A DNA stretch of 9,875 bases from Actinomycetes bacterium. Its GTDB lineage: Bacteria; Actinomycetota; Actinomycetes; Propionibacteriales; Propionibacteriaceae. Positions 1-8,400 of the stretch are shown piece after piece. The stretch's first letter is position 1. Each line of letters opens with the position of its first letter. The position numbers and the translations under genes were made by a program. The stretch covers positions 1 through 9,875 of the forward strand of contig JAEZHJ010000044.1 in assembly GCA_023436925.1 (NCBI GenBank), given 5' to 3'. Under the pieces are notes generated by a model, which saw nothing but the letters and a program-made list of their open reading frames with translations, had not been told where the DNA came from and did not search any database.

Positions 1-74
1 TTGGGTCCGTGGTTGCGGGGGAACACCTGGTAGACCACCAGGCCCTGCACCTGCGGGGGCGTGTCGCTGGCCAC
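1..74 (-). CDS. Partial alpha-amylase-family (GH13) protein, N-terminal 24 codons only
   Basis: The minus strand opens a reading frame with GTG at 74 and runs off the left edge. Its start reads MASDTPPQVQGL followed by VVYQVFPRNHGP. The phrase (V)VYQVFPRN matches the first beta strand of GH13 alpha-amylase-type (beta/alpha)8 barrels, where an I/V-Y-Q/E-V-F/Y-P/V-R segment sits near the N terminus. The start choice rests on a strong Shine-Dalgarno (GAGGAGG, 81-87) placed 6 nt before the GTG; another GTG abuts the SD and is too close to be used. No signal peptide is visible in the part seen, so a cytoplasmic enzyme acting on maltodextrin or glycogen-like glucans is possible. Catalytic residues lie outside the window. 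The family call rests on a short conserved segment and the gene could be another GH13 member such as a trehalose or maltodextrin enzyme. Confidence 0.6.
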   Translation of the reverse strand, partial: MASDTPPQVQGLVVYQVFPRNHGP

Positions 75-80
75 CGGCAC

Positions 81-87
81 CCTCCTC
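81..87 (-). promoter_or_regulatory. Ribosome binding site of the GH13-like gene
   Basis: On the minus strand this is GAGGAGG, near-perfect complementarity to the anti-SD of 16S rRNA, with 6 nt to the GTG at 74. It decides the start codon of the partial left-edge gene and is the main reason to treat that short frame as a real gene. Confidence 0.6.
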
Positions 88-98
88 GGTCCTGCAGC

Positions 99-126
99 GG
101 GCCGGCCTTCGGGGGTGGGCCGGCCT
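99..126 (-). terminator. GC-rich hairpin, possible terminator after the nar-cupin operon
   Basis: Two copies of the self-complementary octamer GGCCGGCC (100-107 and 118-125) can pair as an 8-bp stem around a 10-nt loop, with a possible extra G-U pair from flanking bases. It lies between the cupin stop (189) and the next minus-strand gene start (74), where an operon terminator would be expected. There is no U-tract on the minus strand, so it would have to be a tail-less terminator of the kind proposed for actinobacteria. As each arm is itself a palindrome it could also be an incidental GC-rich sequence or a protein-binding site. Confidence 0.35.
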
Positions 127-188
127 CTCCTTGCCGCGACTCTAGCCGCCGAGTCCGCCAGGACGGCCGCCCGCCCGGGCCTGAGCCG

Positions 189-518
189 TCACCGCGGGTC
201 GAGCATCGTCAGCATCAGCGTGGACGGCTCGTGGGCGTAGACCGCGTGGGGCGTCCGGGTCTCCAGGTGCATCAGACCGCCCGGGACGAGGTCCTCGGTG
301 CGCCCGTCGGCGGTGATGCCGAGTCGTCCCGAGAGCACCTGCAGCAACACCGGCATCGCGGCGGTGTGCTCGGTGAGCTCCTGGCCGGTGTCGAAGGCGA
401 ACAGGACGACCCGCACGCCGGCGGCCCGCAGCACGGTCCGGGAGACCGTGGACTCGGTCTGCACCTCGATCAGGCCGGGCAGGTCGGGCAGGCTCGAGAA
501 GGCTGCCGTGGTGGTCAT
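189..518 (-). CDS. Small single-domain cupin protein, last gene of the nar cluster
   Basis: This 109-residue protein consists of one cupin beta-barrel and little else. Cupin motif 1 is at about residues 45-64 (GQELTEHTAAM to VLSGRL), with E50 and H51 as potential metal ligands, and motif 2 is at about 80-95 (PGGLMHLETRTPHAVYA) with H84 and H91. Motif 1 is degenerate: the second His of the classical HxH is replaced, and no clear Glu follows at the usual place. It has no signal peptide or membrane segment, so it should be cytoplasmic. The ATG at 518 is backed by a strong SD (GAAGGAG) about 5 nt upstream. It lies 74 nt after the mog gene on the same strand, so it is either the last gene of the operon or separately translated from the same message. 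Small cupins of this kind bind a divalent metal or a small ligand; no specific function can be assigned. Its position suggests a role linked to anaerobic nitrate respiration, for example sensing or detoxification, but this is inference. Confidence 0.85.
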   Translation of the reverse strand: MTTTAAFSSLPDLPGLIEVQTESTVSRTVLRAAGVRVVLFAFDTGQELTEHTAAMPVLLQVLSGRLGITADGRTEDLVPGGLMHLETRTPHAVYAHEPSTLMLTMLDPR

Positions 519-522
519 ACTG

Positions 523-530
523 ACTCCTTC
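523..530 (-). promoter_or_regulatory. Strong ribosome binding site of the cupin gene
   Basis: The minus strand reads GAAGGAGT just before the ATG at 518 (about 5 nt spacing). Unlike the overlapping nar genes, which can rely on translational coupling, the cupin gene has its own clear SD. The 74-nt gap 519-592 also holds a small dyad (CCGGG / CCCGG at 570-574 and 582-586) and no recognisable -10/-35 pair. Confidence 0.6.
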
Positions 531-592
531 GGGTCGGGTGGATGGTGCTGAGGTGGGCGTGCGGGGGTGCCGGGAACCTTCCCCGGGTGCGG

Positions 593-1162
593 TCAGCCAT
601 GCCCGGCACCGTCGAGTTGGTCCAGCACATAGGGCACGAGGTCGACGACCACGGCCAGGGCGTCGCGGACGCCGCCGCGCGAGCCCGGAGCGGCCAGGAC
701 GAAGACCGGCGGGTGTCCCGGGCCGAGGATCGCGCCGGCGACCTGGCGCGAGACCAGCGCGAGCGGGGTCTGGGCGGCGCCGCGGCGCCGGATCTCCTCG
801 GCGATGCCGGGGAGATCGAAGGCGATCAGGCCGCGGATCACGTCGGCGGTGTGGTCGGTGGGTCCGATCCCGGTGCCACCGCAGGTCAGCACGAAGCGGC
901 AGCCCTCGGTGATCGCCGTCCTGATCGCAGCCCGGATCCGGTCCGGCTGGTCCGGGACGACCACCCGTTGGGCGGGCAGGCCGGCTGCCGCCAGCAGGTC
1001 CAGGGCCAGCAGCCCGCCGCGGTCCTCGGCGCCCGCGGCGACCTCGTCGGAGACCGTGATCACGGCCGCCCGCGGGCCGACCCGGCCCGCCCGCCCGGGA
1101 GCGGCGTCCGCTGGCGCGCGGGCGGGGTGACGCCCCTGCCCGAGGCCCGGTTCATGGGTCAT
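593..1162 (-). CDS. MogA/MoaB-family molybdopterin adenylyltransferase
   Basis: The product is a 189-residue protein of the MoCF_biosynth (MogA/MoaB) fold. These proteins activate molybdopterin by adenylylation before molybdate insertion. The Rossmann-like core starts at about residue 31 (RAAVITVSDEVAAGAEDRGG). It carries VVVPDQPD (67-74), TCGGTGIGPTDHTADV (93-108, the GGTG phosphate-binding loop and D103) and LSRQ-like VSRQ (137-140), then APGSRGGVRDAL (158-169). D71 and D103 align by motif with the two acidic residues important in E. coli MogA. The first 30 residues are Pro/Ala/Arg-rich and not part of the fold. The ATG at 1162 is chosen because it is 11 nt after the narK stop and no better in-frame start is seen before the core, though no good SD precedes it. 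Its place in the operon fits supplying Mo-bisMGD to NarG. Whether it acts as MogA or as the related MoaB cannot be decided here, so no symbol is given. Confidence 0.88.
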   Translation of the reverse strand: MTHEPGLGQGRHPARAPADAAPGRAGRVGPRAAVITVSDEVAAGAEDRGGLLALDLLAAAGLPAQRVVVPDQPDRIRAAIRTAITEGCRFVLTCGGTGIGPTDHTADVIRGLIAFDLPGIAEEIRRRGAAQTPLALVSRQVAGAILGPGHPPVFVLAAPGSRGGVRDALAVVVDLVPYVLDQLDGAGHG

Positions 1163-1173
1163 CGGCGCCGCGC

Positions 1174-2400
1174 TTACGGGGCCGGCGCCGAGGACCGGAC
1201 GGCGGACCGGTTGCGCTCGAGCAGCAGGGTCAGCACCAACGCAGCCAGGGCGGTGATCACCAGCAGCCACAGGCCCAGCGAATAGGAGTTGGTGACCGGG
1301 TTGTAGGTGGCGCCCATCACCAGCGGCGGGAAGTACCCGCCCAGGCCACCGGCGGCCGCGACCACGCCGCTGACCGAACCGACCTTGTCCGGCGGGGCCA
1401 GCCGCGGGACCCAGCCGAAGACCGCGCCCATCCCGATCCCCAGCGCGGCGGCCATCCCGAGGAAGGCCAGGCCGGTCACGATCCCCTCCGGGGGCTCCAG
1501 GCTCACCACCCAGGCCAGCGCCGCGACCCCGGCCAGCGAGATGACGGTGATCAGCTTTGCGCCCAGCCGGTCGGCGAGCACCCCGCCGATCGGACGGGCG
1601 ATCACCGCCGCTATCACGAAGCTGCCCATCCGGGCACCCGCCCCCACCTGGTCGACCTGGGTGGGGTAGATCGTCGTCAGGTACTTGGGCAGGAAGGTGG
1701 AGAAGGCGACGAAGCCGCCGAACACTATCGCGTAGAGGAAGGACATCTGCCAGGTGATCGGCAGCCGCAGGGCGTCCATCACCCGGGGCATCACGGGGTG
1801 GGGGTTCGGCTGCCAGGCCGGCGACTCCTTGAGGAAGAACCAGACCACCGCCGCCATCACCACCATGACGCCGGCGATCAGGAAGTGGGTGTTGAGGTAG
1901 CCGATCGACTCGGCCAGCCGCGGGGTGAGGAAGGCCGACACAGCGGTGCCGATCATCCCCATCCCGAAGACGCCGTTGGCGAAGCCGCGCTGCTCGGGCC
2001 GGTACCAGGCGCTGGAGAACGGGATCCCGACCGCGAAGATCGTCCCGGCCACACCGAGGTAGAAGCCGGCCACGATCAGCAGCCAGAACAGCTGCAGGGT
2101 GCCGGCCAACGCCACCAGCAGCACGGCGGGCATCGCGCCGAGCAGCACCAGCGCGAACATCCGGCGTCCACCCAGCCGGTCGGTCAGGGCCCCGACCAGG
2201 ACCCGGCCGAGCGCCCCGACCAGGACAGGGGTGGCCAGCATCAGCGAGGTCTGGCCCTCGTCGAGCCCCATCGAGACGGCGTAGGTCTTCTGCAGCGGGG
2301 CGATCGACATCCACGCCCAGAAGCCGGTGGCGGACGCGACGGTGGCCAGCAGCACCTGGCCGAGCTGACCGGTCAGCTCGGGGCGGTTCGGCTCGCTCAT
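1174..2400 (-). CDS. narK: NarK-type nitrate/nitrite transporter (MFS)
   Basis: This 408-residue polytopic membrane protein belongs to the nitrate/nitrite porter family of the major facilitator superfamily. The N terminus is short (MSEPNRPELTGQLG) and is followed by about 12 hydrophobic segments. Family hallmarks are visible: an MFS loop 2-3 motif (GALTDRLGGRRM, 70-81), R66 in TM2 (LVGALGRVLVG) and R269 in TM8 (VIARPIGGVLADRLG), matching the two Arg residues that bind the anion in NarK. The two Gly-rich nitrate signature motifs lie at about 144-160 (VFGMGMIGTAVSAFLTP) and 348-363 (AAAGGLGGYFPPLVMG). It would import nitrate by proton symport or exchange it for nitrite; NarK1 and NarK2 types cannot be told apart with confidence by eye, though the single-domain length is standard. 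The ATG overlaps the narI stop by 4 nt (ATGA), so narK is translationally coupled to the reductase genes. Confidence 0.95.
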   Translation of the reverse strand: MSEPNRPELTGQLGQVLLATVASATGFWAWMSIAPLQKTYAVSMGLDEGQTSLMLATPVLVGALGRVLVGALTDRLGGRRMFALVLLGAMPAVLLVALAGTLQLFWLLIVAGFYLGVAGTIFAVGIPFSSAWYRPEQRGFANGVFGMGMIGTAVSAFLTPRLAESIGYLNTHFLIAGVMVVMAAVVWFFLKESPAWQPNPHPVMPRVMDALRLPITWQMSFLYAIVFGGFVAFSTFLPKYLTTIYPTQVDQVGAGARMGSFVIAAVIARPIGGVLADRLGAKLITVISLAGVAALAWVVSLEPPEGIVTGLAFLGMAAALGIGMGAVFGWVPRLAPPDKVGSVSGVVAAAGGLGGYFPPLVMGATYNPVTNSYSLGLWLLVITALAALVLTLLLERNRSAVRSSAPAP

Positions 2401-3161
2401 CGCGGGTCCCGCTCCCGGTCCGGCGTGCCCACCGGGTCCCAGCCCCGGACCCGGCCCCGCGACGGGGCGGGGGGGACGGCGTCCCGGCTGCGGTAGACCA
2501 CGTAGGGCCGGAACAGGTAGTGCAGCGGCACCGTGAAGGCGTGCACCAGCCGGCTGAACGGCACCAGCGCGAACAGCGCCAGCCCGATCAGGATGTGCAC
2601 CTTGAACTGCCAGGTCGCCTGAGCCATCGCGGCGATGTCGGGCTGCAGGATGAGCAGCGAACGGAACCACACCGAGACGGTCTCGCGGTAGTTGTGGTGC
2701 TCGCCGGCCGGGGTCTGGTCGCCGGTGAGCGTCGCCACCAGGCCGAAGAGGATCACCGCGACCAGGACTGCGTACATCAGCTTGTCGTTGCGGGTGGTGG
2801 CCAGGAAGACCGGCCCGGTGGCGCGCCGCCGGTAGATCAGCAGCGCGATCCCGATCAGGGTGGCGATCCCGGCCGCGGTCCCCGCCGTGAGCGCGACGAC
2901 GTGGTAGACCTGCGGCGTCATGAACCGGTTGGTGAAGTCCTCCGGGATCAGCAGGCCGACCAGGTGGCCACCCAGCACGACCAGCAGCCCGAAGTGGAAC
3001 AGCGGGGAGCCCACCCGCAGCAGCCGTGACTCGTAGAGCTGGGACGACCTGGTGGTCCAGCCGAACTGGTCGTAGCGGTAGCGCCACACCAGCCCCGCGA
3101 TCAGGGTGAGGGCCACCAGGTAGGGCACGACGCCCCACAGCAGGATGTCGAGCGGGGTCAT
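2397..3161 (-). CDS. narI: Respiratory nitrate reductase gamma subunit, cytochrome b (NarI)
   Basis: The 254-residue protein has five predicted transmembrane helices (roughly 5-26, 52-72, 84-110, 127-147 and 184-210). It is the membrane anchor that oxidises menaquinol or ubiquinol and passes electrons to NarH. The four heme-ligating histidines are recognisable: H56 and H66 in TM2 (PLFHFGLLVVLGGHLVG) and H189 and H207 in TM5 (FKVHILIG, RLVHAF). The 10- and 18-residue spacings are the same as in E. coli NarI, where H56/H205 hold the proximal heme and H66/H187 the distal one. It is about 30 residues longer than the 225-residue E. coli protein because of a hydrophilic Pro/Arg-rich C-terminal tail after TM5 (about 224-254). 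Its ATG overlaps the narJ stop (ATGA) and is preceded by GAGGAG at suitable distance. Its own stop overlaps the narK start. Confidence 0.97.
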   Translation of the reverse strand: MTPLDILLWGVVPYLVALTLIAGLVWRYRYDQFGWTTRSSQLYESRLLRVGSPLFHFGLLVVLGGHLVGLLIPEDFTNRFMTPQVYHVVALTAGTAAGIATLIGIALLIYRRRATGPVFLATTRNDKLMYAVLVAVILFGLVATLTGDQTPAGEHHNYRETVSVWFRSLLILQPDIAAMAQATWQFKVHILIGLALFALVPFSRLVHAFTVPLHYLFRPYVVYRSRDAVPPAPSRGRVRGWDPVGTPDRERDPR

Positions 3162-3829
3162 CCTCGGCTCCTCACAGGTTCGGGACCCACCGCTGCCGCC
3201 GACGGCAGCGCGACGTCGTTCAGCCCCACGAACTCCACCGGCTGCGCCTGGCCGTAGCGGGCCTGAACCTGGGCCAGGGTCTGGGGCGACTCCCCCGGCA
3301 GCAGGTCGCAGATCGCGGCCAGGACCCCGGCGTGGGGCAGCCGGTCCTTGGCCAGGCCGAGCCGGATCAGTTCCAGGCTGGCCCGGAAGCGCTGCAGGAC
3401 GGCGATTCCGCGGTCAGGGTCGGCCACGACGAACTCGAGCACCATCGGCAGGTAGTCGGGCAGTTCGCCGCCGGTGTCGACCAGCAGGCCGGACTCCCGG
3501 TAGACCGCCTTCACCTGCGCCAACACCTCGCCGCGCCGCCGGGTGTCACCGTCTGTCCAGTAGGACAGGTGCAGCGCGTGCTTGCGGGAGAGGTCGAACT
3601 CCTGGATGTGGAAGGACTGCAACTCGAACAGCGGACGGCCCCGCAGGTGGGCCAGGACAGGGGCGAACTGTGCCGCGGCGGGCAGGTCGGCCAGTGCCTG
3701 CTCGATCAGGTCGAGCCGCTCCAGCAGGCCGGCGTCCGGATAGGACAGGCACAGCGCCGCCGCCTGGCAGACCAGGTCGGCCCGGTTGGCCTCTTGATGG
3801 CGATGGGCACGCCCGCCCAGCGGGGTCAT
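3158..3829 (-). CDS. narJ: Nitrate reductase assembly chaperone NarJ (delta subunit)
   Basis: This 223-residue soluble, mostly helical protein belongs to the NarJ/TorD/DmsD chaperone family. NarJ binds apo-NarG, allows Mo-bisMGD insertion and holds NarGH until it docks on NarI; it is not part of the final enzyme. Features that support the call are the early LCLSYPDAGLLERLD (27-41), the central HIQEFDLSRKHALHLSYW stretch (74-91) followed by TDGDTRRRG (92-100), and ELPDYLPMVLEFV (122-134), matching the conserved ELPD(F/Y)LP segment of NarJ. The length is close to the 236 residues of E. coli NarJ. The ATG at 3829 overlaps the narH stop as ATGA, which fixes the start; longer in-frame extensions upstream run inside narH in another frame and are not real. 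A moderate SD-like GAGGA precedes it. Confidence 0.95.
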   Translation of the reverse strand: MTPLGGRAHRHQEANRADLVCQAAALCLSYPDAGLLERLDLIEQALADLPAAAQFAPVLAHLRGRPLFELQSFHIQEFDLSRKHALHLSYWTDGDTRRRGEVLAQVKAVYRESGLLVDTGGELPDYLPMVLEFVVADPDRGIAVLQRFRASLELIRLGLAKDRLPHAGVLAAICDLLPGESPQTLAQVQARYGQAQPVEFVGLNDVALPSAAAVGPEPVRSRG

Positions 3830-5472
3830 GGGGTGTCCTCGTTGGCGTCCCAGTTCAACATCCCGGCCCGGTTGGCCAGGGCGGACTGGGAGGCGGCCGC
3901 CTCGGCCTGCTGGCGCTGCTTCAGCGCGGTGTAGGTCTCGATCGCGACCGGGACCGGCCGGCCCGAGGCCTCCCCGAAGGGTCCGGACTCGTACATCCCC
4001 GGCCCGCCCTCGTAGTCGAGCGAGCAGGCCAGTTCTTCCAGGTTGTGCGCTTCCTCGCGGTGGGCGGTCGGGATGACGTAGCGGTCGGAGTACTTGGCGA
4101 TCGCCAGCAGCCGGTAGAGCTGCTCGATCGCCTCCGGGGTCATCCCGACGGCCGCGGCCAGTTCGGCGTCGCGTCCGGTGCCCAGGGTGACCCCGCGCAT
4201 GTAGGACCTCATCGCGGCCAGCTTCTGCAGCACGTCGGTGACGATCCCGGTATCCCCGGCCGTGAACAGCTCGGCCAGGTAGCCGACCGGGATCCGCAGC
4301 GCGTCGATGGCGCCGAACAGGTTTCCGGCCGCCTCGGCGTCGTGGCCCTGGTCGCGCAGCAGGTCGATCACCGGCGACAGCGGCGGGATGTACCAGACCA
4401 TCGGCAGCGTCCGGTACTCCGGATGCAGCGGCAGGGCAACCTTGAAGTGCTTGATCAGCGCGTAGATCGGGGACCGCTGCGCGGCAGCGATCCAGTCGTC
4501 CGGCATCCCGCCTGCCCTGGCCAGCGCGACCACCTCGGGGTCGCGGGGATCGAGCAGCAGGTCGAGCTGCGCTTCGTACAGCTCGTCGTCGGGCACCGAG
4601 GCCGCCTGCGTGACCGCGTCCGGGTCGTAGAGGACCAGGCCGAGGTAGCGCAGCCGTCCGACGCAGGTCTCCGAGCAGACGGTCGGCAGTCCCACCTCGA
4701 TCCGCGGGTAGCAGAAGGTGCACTTCTCGGCCTTGCCGGAACGGTGGTTGAAGTACATCTTCTTGTAGGGACAACCGGTGATGCATTGCCGCCAGCCGCG
4801 GCAGCGGTCCTGATCGACCAGCACGATCCCGTCCTCGGCCCGCTTGTAGATCGCACCGGAGGGGCAGGACGCCATGCAGGACGGGTTGAGGCAGTGCTCG
4901 CAGATCCGGGGCAGGAAGAACATGAAGCTCTTCTCGTACTCGAACCGGATCTGCTCATTGGCCCGGGCCCGAAGCTGCTCCACCATCGGATCGGTGTCCC
5001 CGGTGGCGTGCACCCCGCCGAGGGAGTCGTCCCAGTTGGCCGACCAGGTGATCGCGGTGTCCTCGCCGGTGATCAGTGACTTGGGACGGGCCACCGGGAA
5101 GTCGTCCCCCAGCGGCGCCGAGATCAGGTTCTGGTAGTCGTAGGTCCACGGCTCGTAGTAGTCGGACAGCTCCGGCTGCACCGGGGAGGCGAAGATGCTC
5201 AGGAGCTTGGCGAACCGGCCACCGCTGCGCAGCTTGAGCCCACCGGACGGGGTCCGCACCCAGCCGCCGCGCCACTTCTCCTGGTCCTCGTAGCGCCGCG
5301 GGTAGCCCAGCCCCGGGCGGGTCTCGACATTGTTGAACCAGACGTACTCGGTGCCGGCCCGGTTGGTCCAGGCCTGCTTGCAGGTGACCGAACAGGTGTG
5401 GCAGCCGATGCACTTGTCGAGGTTCATCACCATGCCGACCTGGGCCATCACGCGGGTGGGCTTGCGGGCCAT
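3826..5472 (-). CDS. narH: Respiratory nitrate reductase beta subunit, Fe-S protein (NarH)
   Basis: The 548-residue protein is the electron-transfer subunit on the cytoplasmic side of the membrane. All four cysteine groups are present: C21-C24-C27-C31 (CIGCHTCSVTC), C191-C194-C199-C203 (CEHCLNPSCMASC), C224-W227-C230-C234 (CRGWRQCITGC) and C251-C254-C266-C270. Trp at 227 in place of a Cys is the known mark of the [3Fe-4S] cluster of NarH, leaving three [4Fe-4S] clusters. The second to fourth groups are offset by a constant 7 residues from E. coli NarH, so the fold is conserved. The protein is about 36 residues longer than the 512-residue E. coli subunit, with an Ala/Gln-rich C-terminal tail (KQRQQAEAAASQSALANRAG) that is probably disordered or helical. 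There is no signal peptide. Its ATG shares one base with the narG stop (TGATG), and a strong SD lies inside the end of narG. Confidence 0.98.
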   Translation of the reverse strand: MARKPTRVMAQVGMVMNLDKCIGCHTCSVTCKQAWTNRAGTEYVWFNNVETRPGLGYPRRYEDQEKWRGGWVRTPSGGLKLRSGGRFAKLLSIFASPVQPELSDYYEPWTYDYQNLISAPLGDDFPVARPKSLITGEDTAITWSANWDDSLGGVHATGDTDPMVEQLRARANEQIRFEYEKSFMFFLPRICEHCLNPSCMASCPSGAIYKRAEDGIVLVDQDRCRGWRQCITGCPYKKMYFNHRSGKAEKCTFCYPRIEVGLPTVCSETCVGRLRYLGLVLYDPDAVTQAASVPDDELYEAQLDLLLDPRDPEVVALARAGGMPDDWIAAAQRSPIYALIKHFKVALPLHPEYRTLPMVWYIPPLSPVIDLLRDQGHDAEAAGNLFGAIDALRIPVGYLAELFTAGDTGIVTDVLQKLAAMRSYMRGVTLGTGRDAELAAAVGMTPEAIEQLYRLLAIAKYSDRYVIPTAHREEAHNLEELACSLDYEGGPGMYESGPFGEASGRPVPVAIETYTALKQRQQAEAAASQSALANRAGMLNWDANEDTP

Positions 5473-8400
5473 CAGTAGGTCACCTCCTGGGAGCGGCGGC
5501 GGACCGTCGAGACGATGTCGCGCTGCACGCCGGTCGGGCCGAGGTAGTTGAAGGCGTAGGACTGGTGGGCGTAGCCGCCGATCAGGTGGGTGGGCTTGAG
5601 CAGGATCCGGGTGACCGAGTTGTGGATGCCACCCCGCTTGCCGGTCGCCTCCGACTTGGGCACGTCGATGGTGCGCTCCTGGGCGTGCTGGACGTAGCAG
5701 ATGCCGTCGGGCAGCTTGTGGGTCACCACCGCCCGGGCGACGAAGACACCGTTGGCATTGGTCAGCTCGATCCAGTCGTTGTCGGCGACCCCGATGGACG
5801 CGGCGTCGGCGACGCTCAGCCAGGCCTGGGGGCCGCCGCGGCCCAGGCTCAGCATCAGCAGGTTGTCCTGGTACTCCGAGTGGATCGACCACTTGTTGTG
5901 GACGGTGAGGTAGCGCAGCGTGATCGCCTTCTCCCCGGTGGGGCCGAGTTCCGGCTCGCCGAAGGCGCGGGTCATGTCCAGCGGGGGCCGGAAGGTGGGC
6001 AGCTGCTCGCCGGCGTCGATCATCCAGTCGTGGTCGAGGAAGAAGTGCATCCGGCCGGACAGTGTGTGCCACGGCTTGAGGCGTTCGGTGTTGATGGTGA
6101 AGGCGGCGTACCGCCGTCCGCCGGTCTCCGAACCCGACCACTCCGGGGAGGTGATCACCGGCTGCGGCGCGGCCTGGGTCTGGGCGAAGGTGATCAGGCG
6201 TTCCTCCTGGCCCTCGGACAGGTCGACCAGCGGCTGGCCGGTCTTCACCTCCAGGTCGGTGAACCCCTGGGTGGCCAGCTCACCGTTGGTGGTGCCGGAG
6301 CAGGCCAGGATCGCCTCGGCGAACCGGGCGTCGGTGTCGATCGCCGGTCGTCCGGCGCCGGCTCCCGAGCCCATCACGCCGTGCAGCCTGCCGAGCCGGG
6401 AAACCGGGCCGGTCATGTCGTAGGTGATGTTCTTGACGGTGAAGCCGAGCCGGTCGGCCAGCGGCCCGATGGTGGCGAGCTGGTCCGCGATCGCGGTGTA
6501 GTCGCGCTCCACCACCATCAGCGCCGGCAGGTTGCGGCCCGGGACGGCGGGGACGTCGGTGCCGCGCCAGTCCGGGACGGTGCCGCCGGGCTGGGCGACC
6601 TGGCCGGGGGTGTCGTGCTGCAGCGGGACGGCGACCAGGTCGCTGCGGGTGTCGAGGCGGCCCTCGGCCAGGGTGGAGATCGCCCGGGCCAGCAGGGTGA
6701 AGAACTCGAAGTCGCTCCTGGCCTCCCAGGGCGGGTCGATCGCCGGGGTGAACGCGTGCACGTAGGGGTGCATGTCGGTGCTCGAGATGTCGTACTTCTC
6801 GTACCAGGTGGCGGCCGGGAAGACGATGTCGGACAGCAGCGTGGTCGAGGTCATCCGGAAGTCGGCCGAGATCAGCAGGTCGAGCTTTCCCTCGGGCGCC
6901 TCGTCGCGGAACCTCACCACCTCCGGACGGGCCTCGGCCGCATGGTTGTTGGGCATCAGGTTGGAGCCGGTGCCCAGCAGGTGCTTCAGGAAGTACTCAT
7001 TGCCCTTGGCCGAGGAGCCGAAAAGGTTCGAGCGCCAGACCACCATCGTTCTGGGCCAGTTGGCGGGGGCGTCGATGTCCTCCAGGGCGCAGGCCAGCTT
7101 GCCCTCCTTGAGCTGACGGGCCACCCACTCCCCCACCGAGTCCGCCTCGCCGTCGGCGACCGCCTGCTTCGCCCGGTCGGCCAGGTCGAGCGGGTTGGCG
7201 TCGAACTGGGGGTAGAACGGCATCCAGCCCAGGCGCTGCGAGAGCGCCATCGCATCGGCGGTGTGCAGCCCGTCCAGCCGGCCGGTGGACAGCGGCGACT
7301 TCACCCGGTCGGCCGAATAGCCGTCGGTGCGCCACTGGTCGGTGTGCATGTACCAGTAGCCGGTGCCGATCATGGTGCGCGGCGGACGCGACCAGTCCAG
7401 CGCATTGGCCAGGTTGAACCAGCCGGTCATCGGCCGGCACTTCTCCTGGCCGACGTAGTGGGCCCAGCCGCCGCCGTTGCGTCCGATGCAGCCGGTCAGC
7501 ATCAGCAGCGCCATGATCGCGCGGTAGGTGACGTCGGCGTGGAACCAGTGGCAGATCCCGGCCCCGATGATGATCATGGTGCGGCCCTGGGAGTCCTCGG
7601 AGTTCTTGGCGAACTCCCGCGCGATCCGCAGGCAGGCCTGCGCCGGGACCGAGGTGATCTCGGCCTGCCAGGCCGGCGTGTAGGGAGTTGTCGCGTCGTC
7701 GTAGCCGGTCGGCCACTGCCCCGGCAGGCCGGCTCGGGCGACGCCGTACTGGGCGAGCATCAGGTCGAGCACGGTGCAGACCAGGTGGTCACCGACCCTC
7801 ACCGCGGGGACACCGCGGCGCAGGATGGTGCCCTCACCGCGGGGGTCCTCGAAGCAGGGCAGGGCGATCTCGACCGGCTGCGCGCCGGCGACGCCGGCCA
7901 GGCTGAGCGCTGGCTGCAGGTCTCCGAGGTCGAGGTTCCAGCGGCCCTGGCCGGCCTCGTTGTAGCGGTCGCCCATGGTGCCGTTGGGGACCGCCGGGTG
8001 CCCGGCGGCGGCGTCCCACAGCAGCGGCCGGAAGCCGGGGTCGACCTCGCCGTCGGCCGGGCTGCGCTGCGCCAAGGCGAGGGTGTCGGGGTCGAGGTCG
8101 GCGGCGGTGAGGAACTTGGCGGCGGTCAGCCCGTGGCCGTCGGGGTGGTCCACCAGGGTGACCAGCATCGGCAGGTCGGTGTACCGCGAGACGTAATCGC
8201 TGAAGAAGGGCACCTGCCGGTCGACGAAGTTCTCCTTCAGGATGACGTGGCCCATCGCCATCGCCAGCGCGGCGTCGGTGCCCGCCTGGGCGGGCAGCCA
8301 CTCGTCGGCGAACTTCACGTTGTCGGCGTAGTCGGGGCTCACGGTGACGACCTTGGTGCCGCGGTAGCGCACCTCGGCCATCCAGTGGGCGTCGGGGGTG

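Noticed and set aside
9..551. Plus-strand open frame at the left end
   Set aside because: It covers the antisense of the cupin gene, a palindrome and the GH13 start; the translation is His/Arg/Gly-rich and unlike any known protein, and no good SD was seen.
570..586. Inverted repeat between mog and the cupin gene as a terminator
   Set aside because: The stem is only 5 bp with a 7-nt loop and no U-tract, too weak to call a terminator in sequence of this GC content.
3158..4786. A longer version of narJ starting inside narH
   Set aside because: The extra N-terminal part is an out-of-frame reading of narH. NarJ similarity begins at the ATG that overlaps the narH stop.
3145..5079. A long plus-strand open frame opposite narJ and narH
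   Set aside because: It has the same origin: Arg/Pro/Gly-rich translation without family features, lying across the overlap of two well-supported genes.
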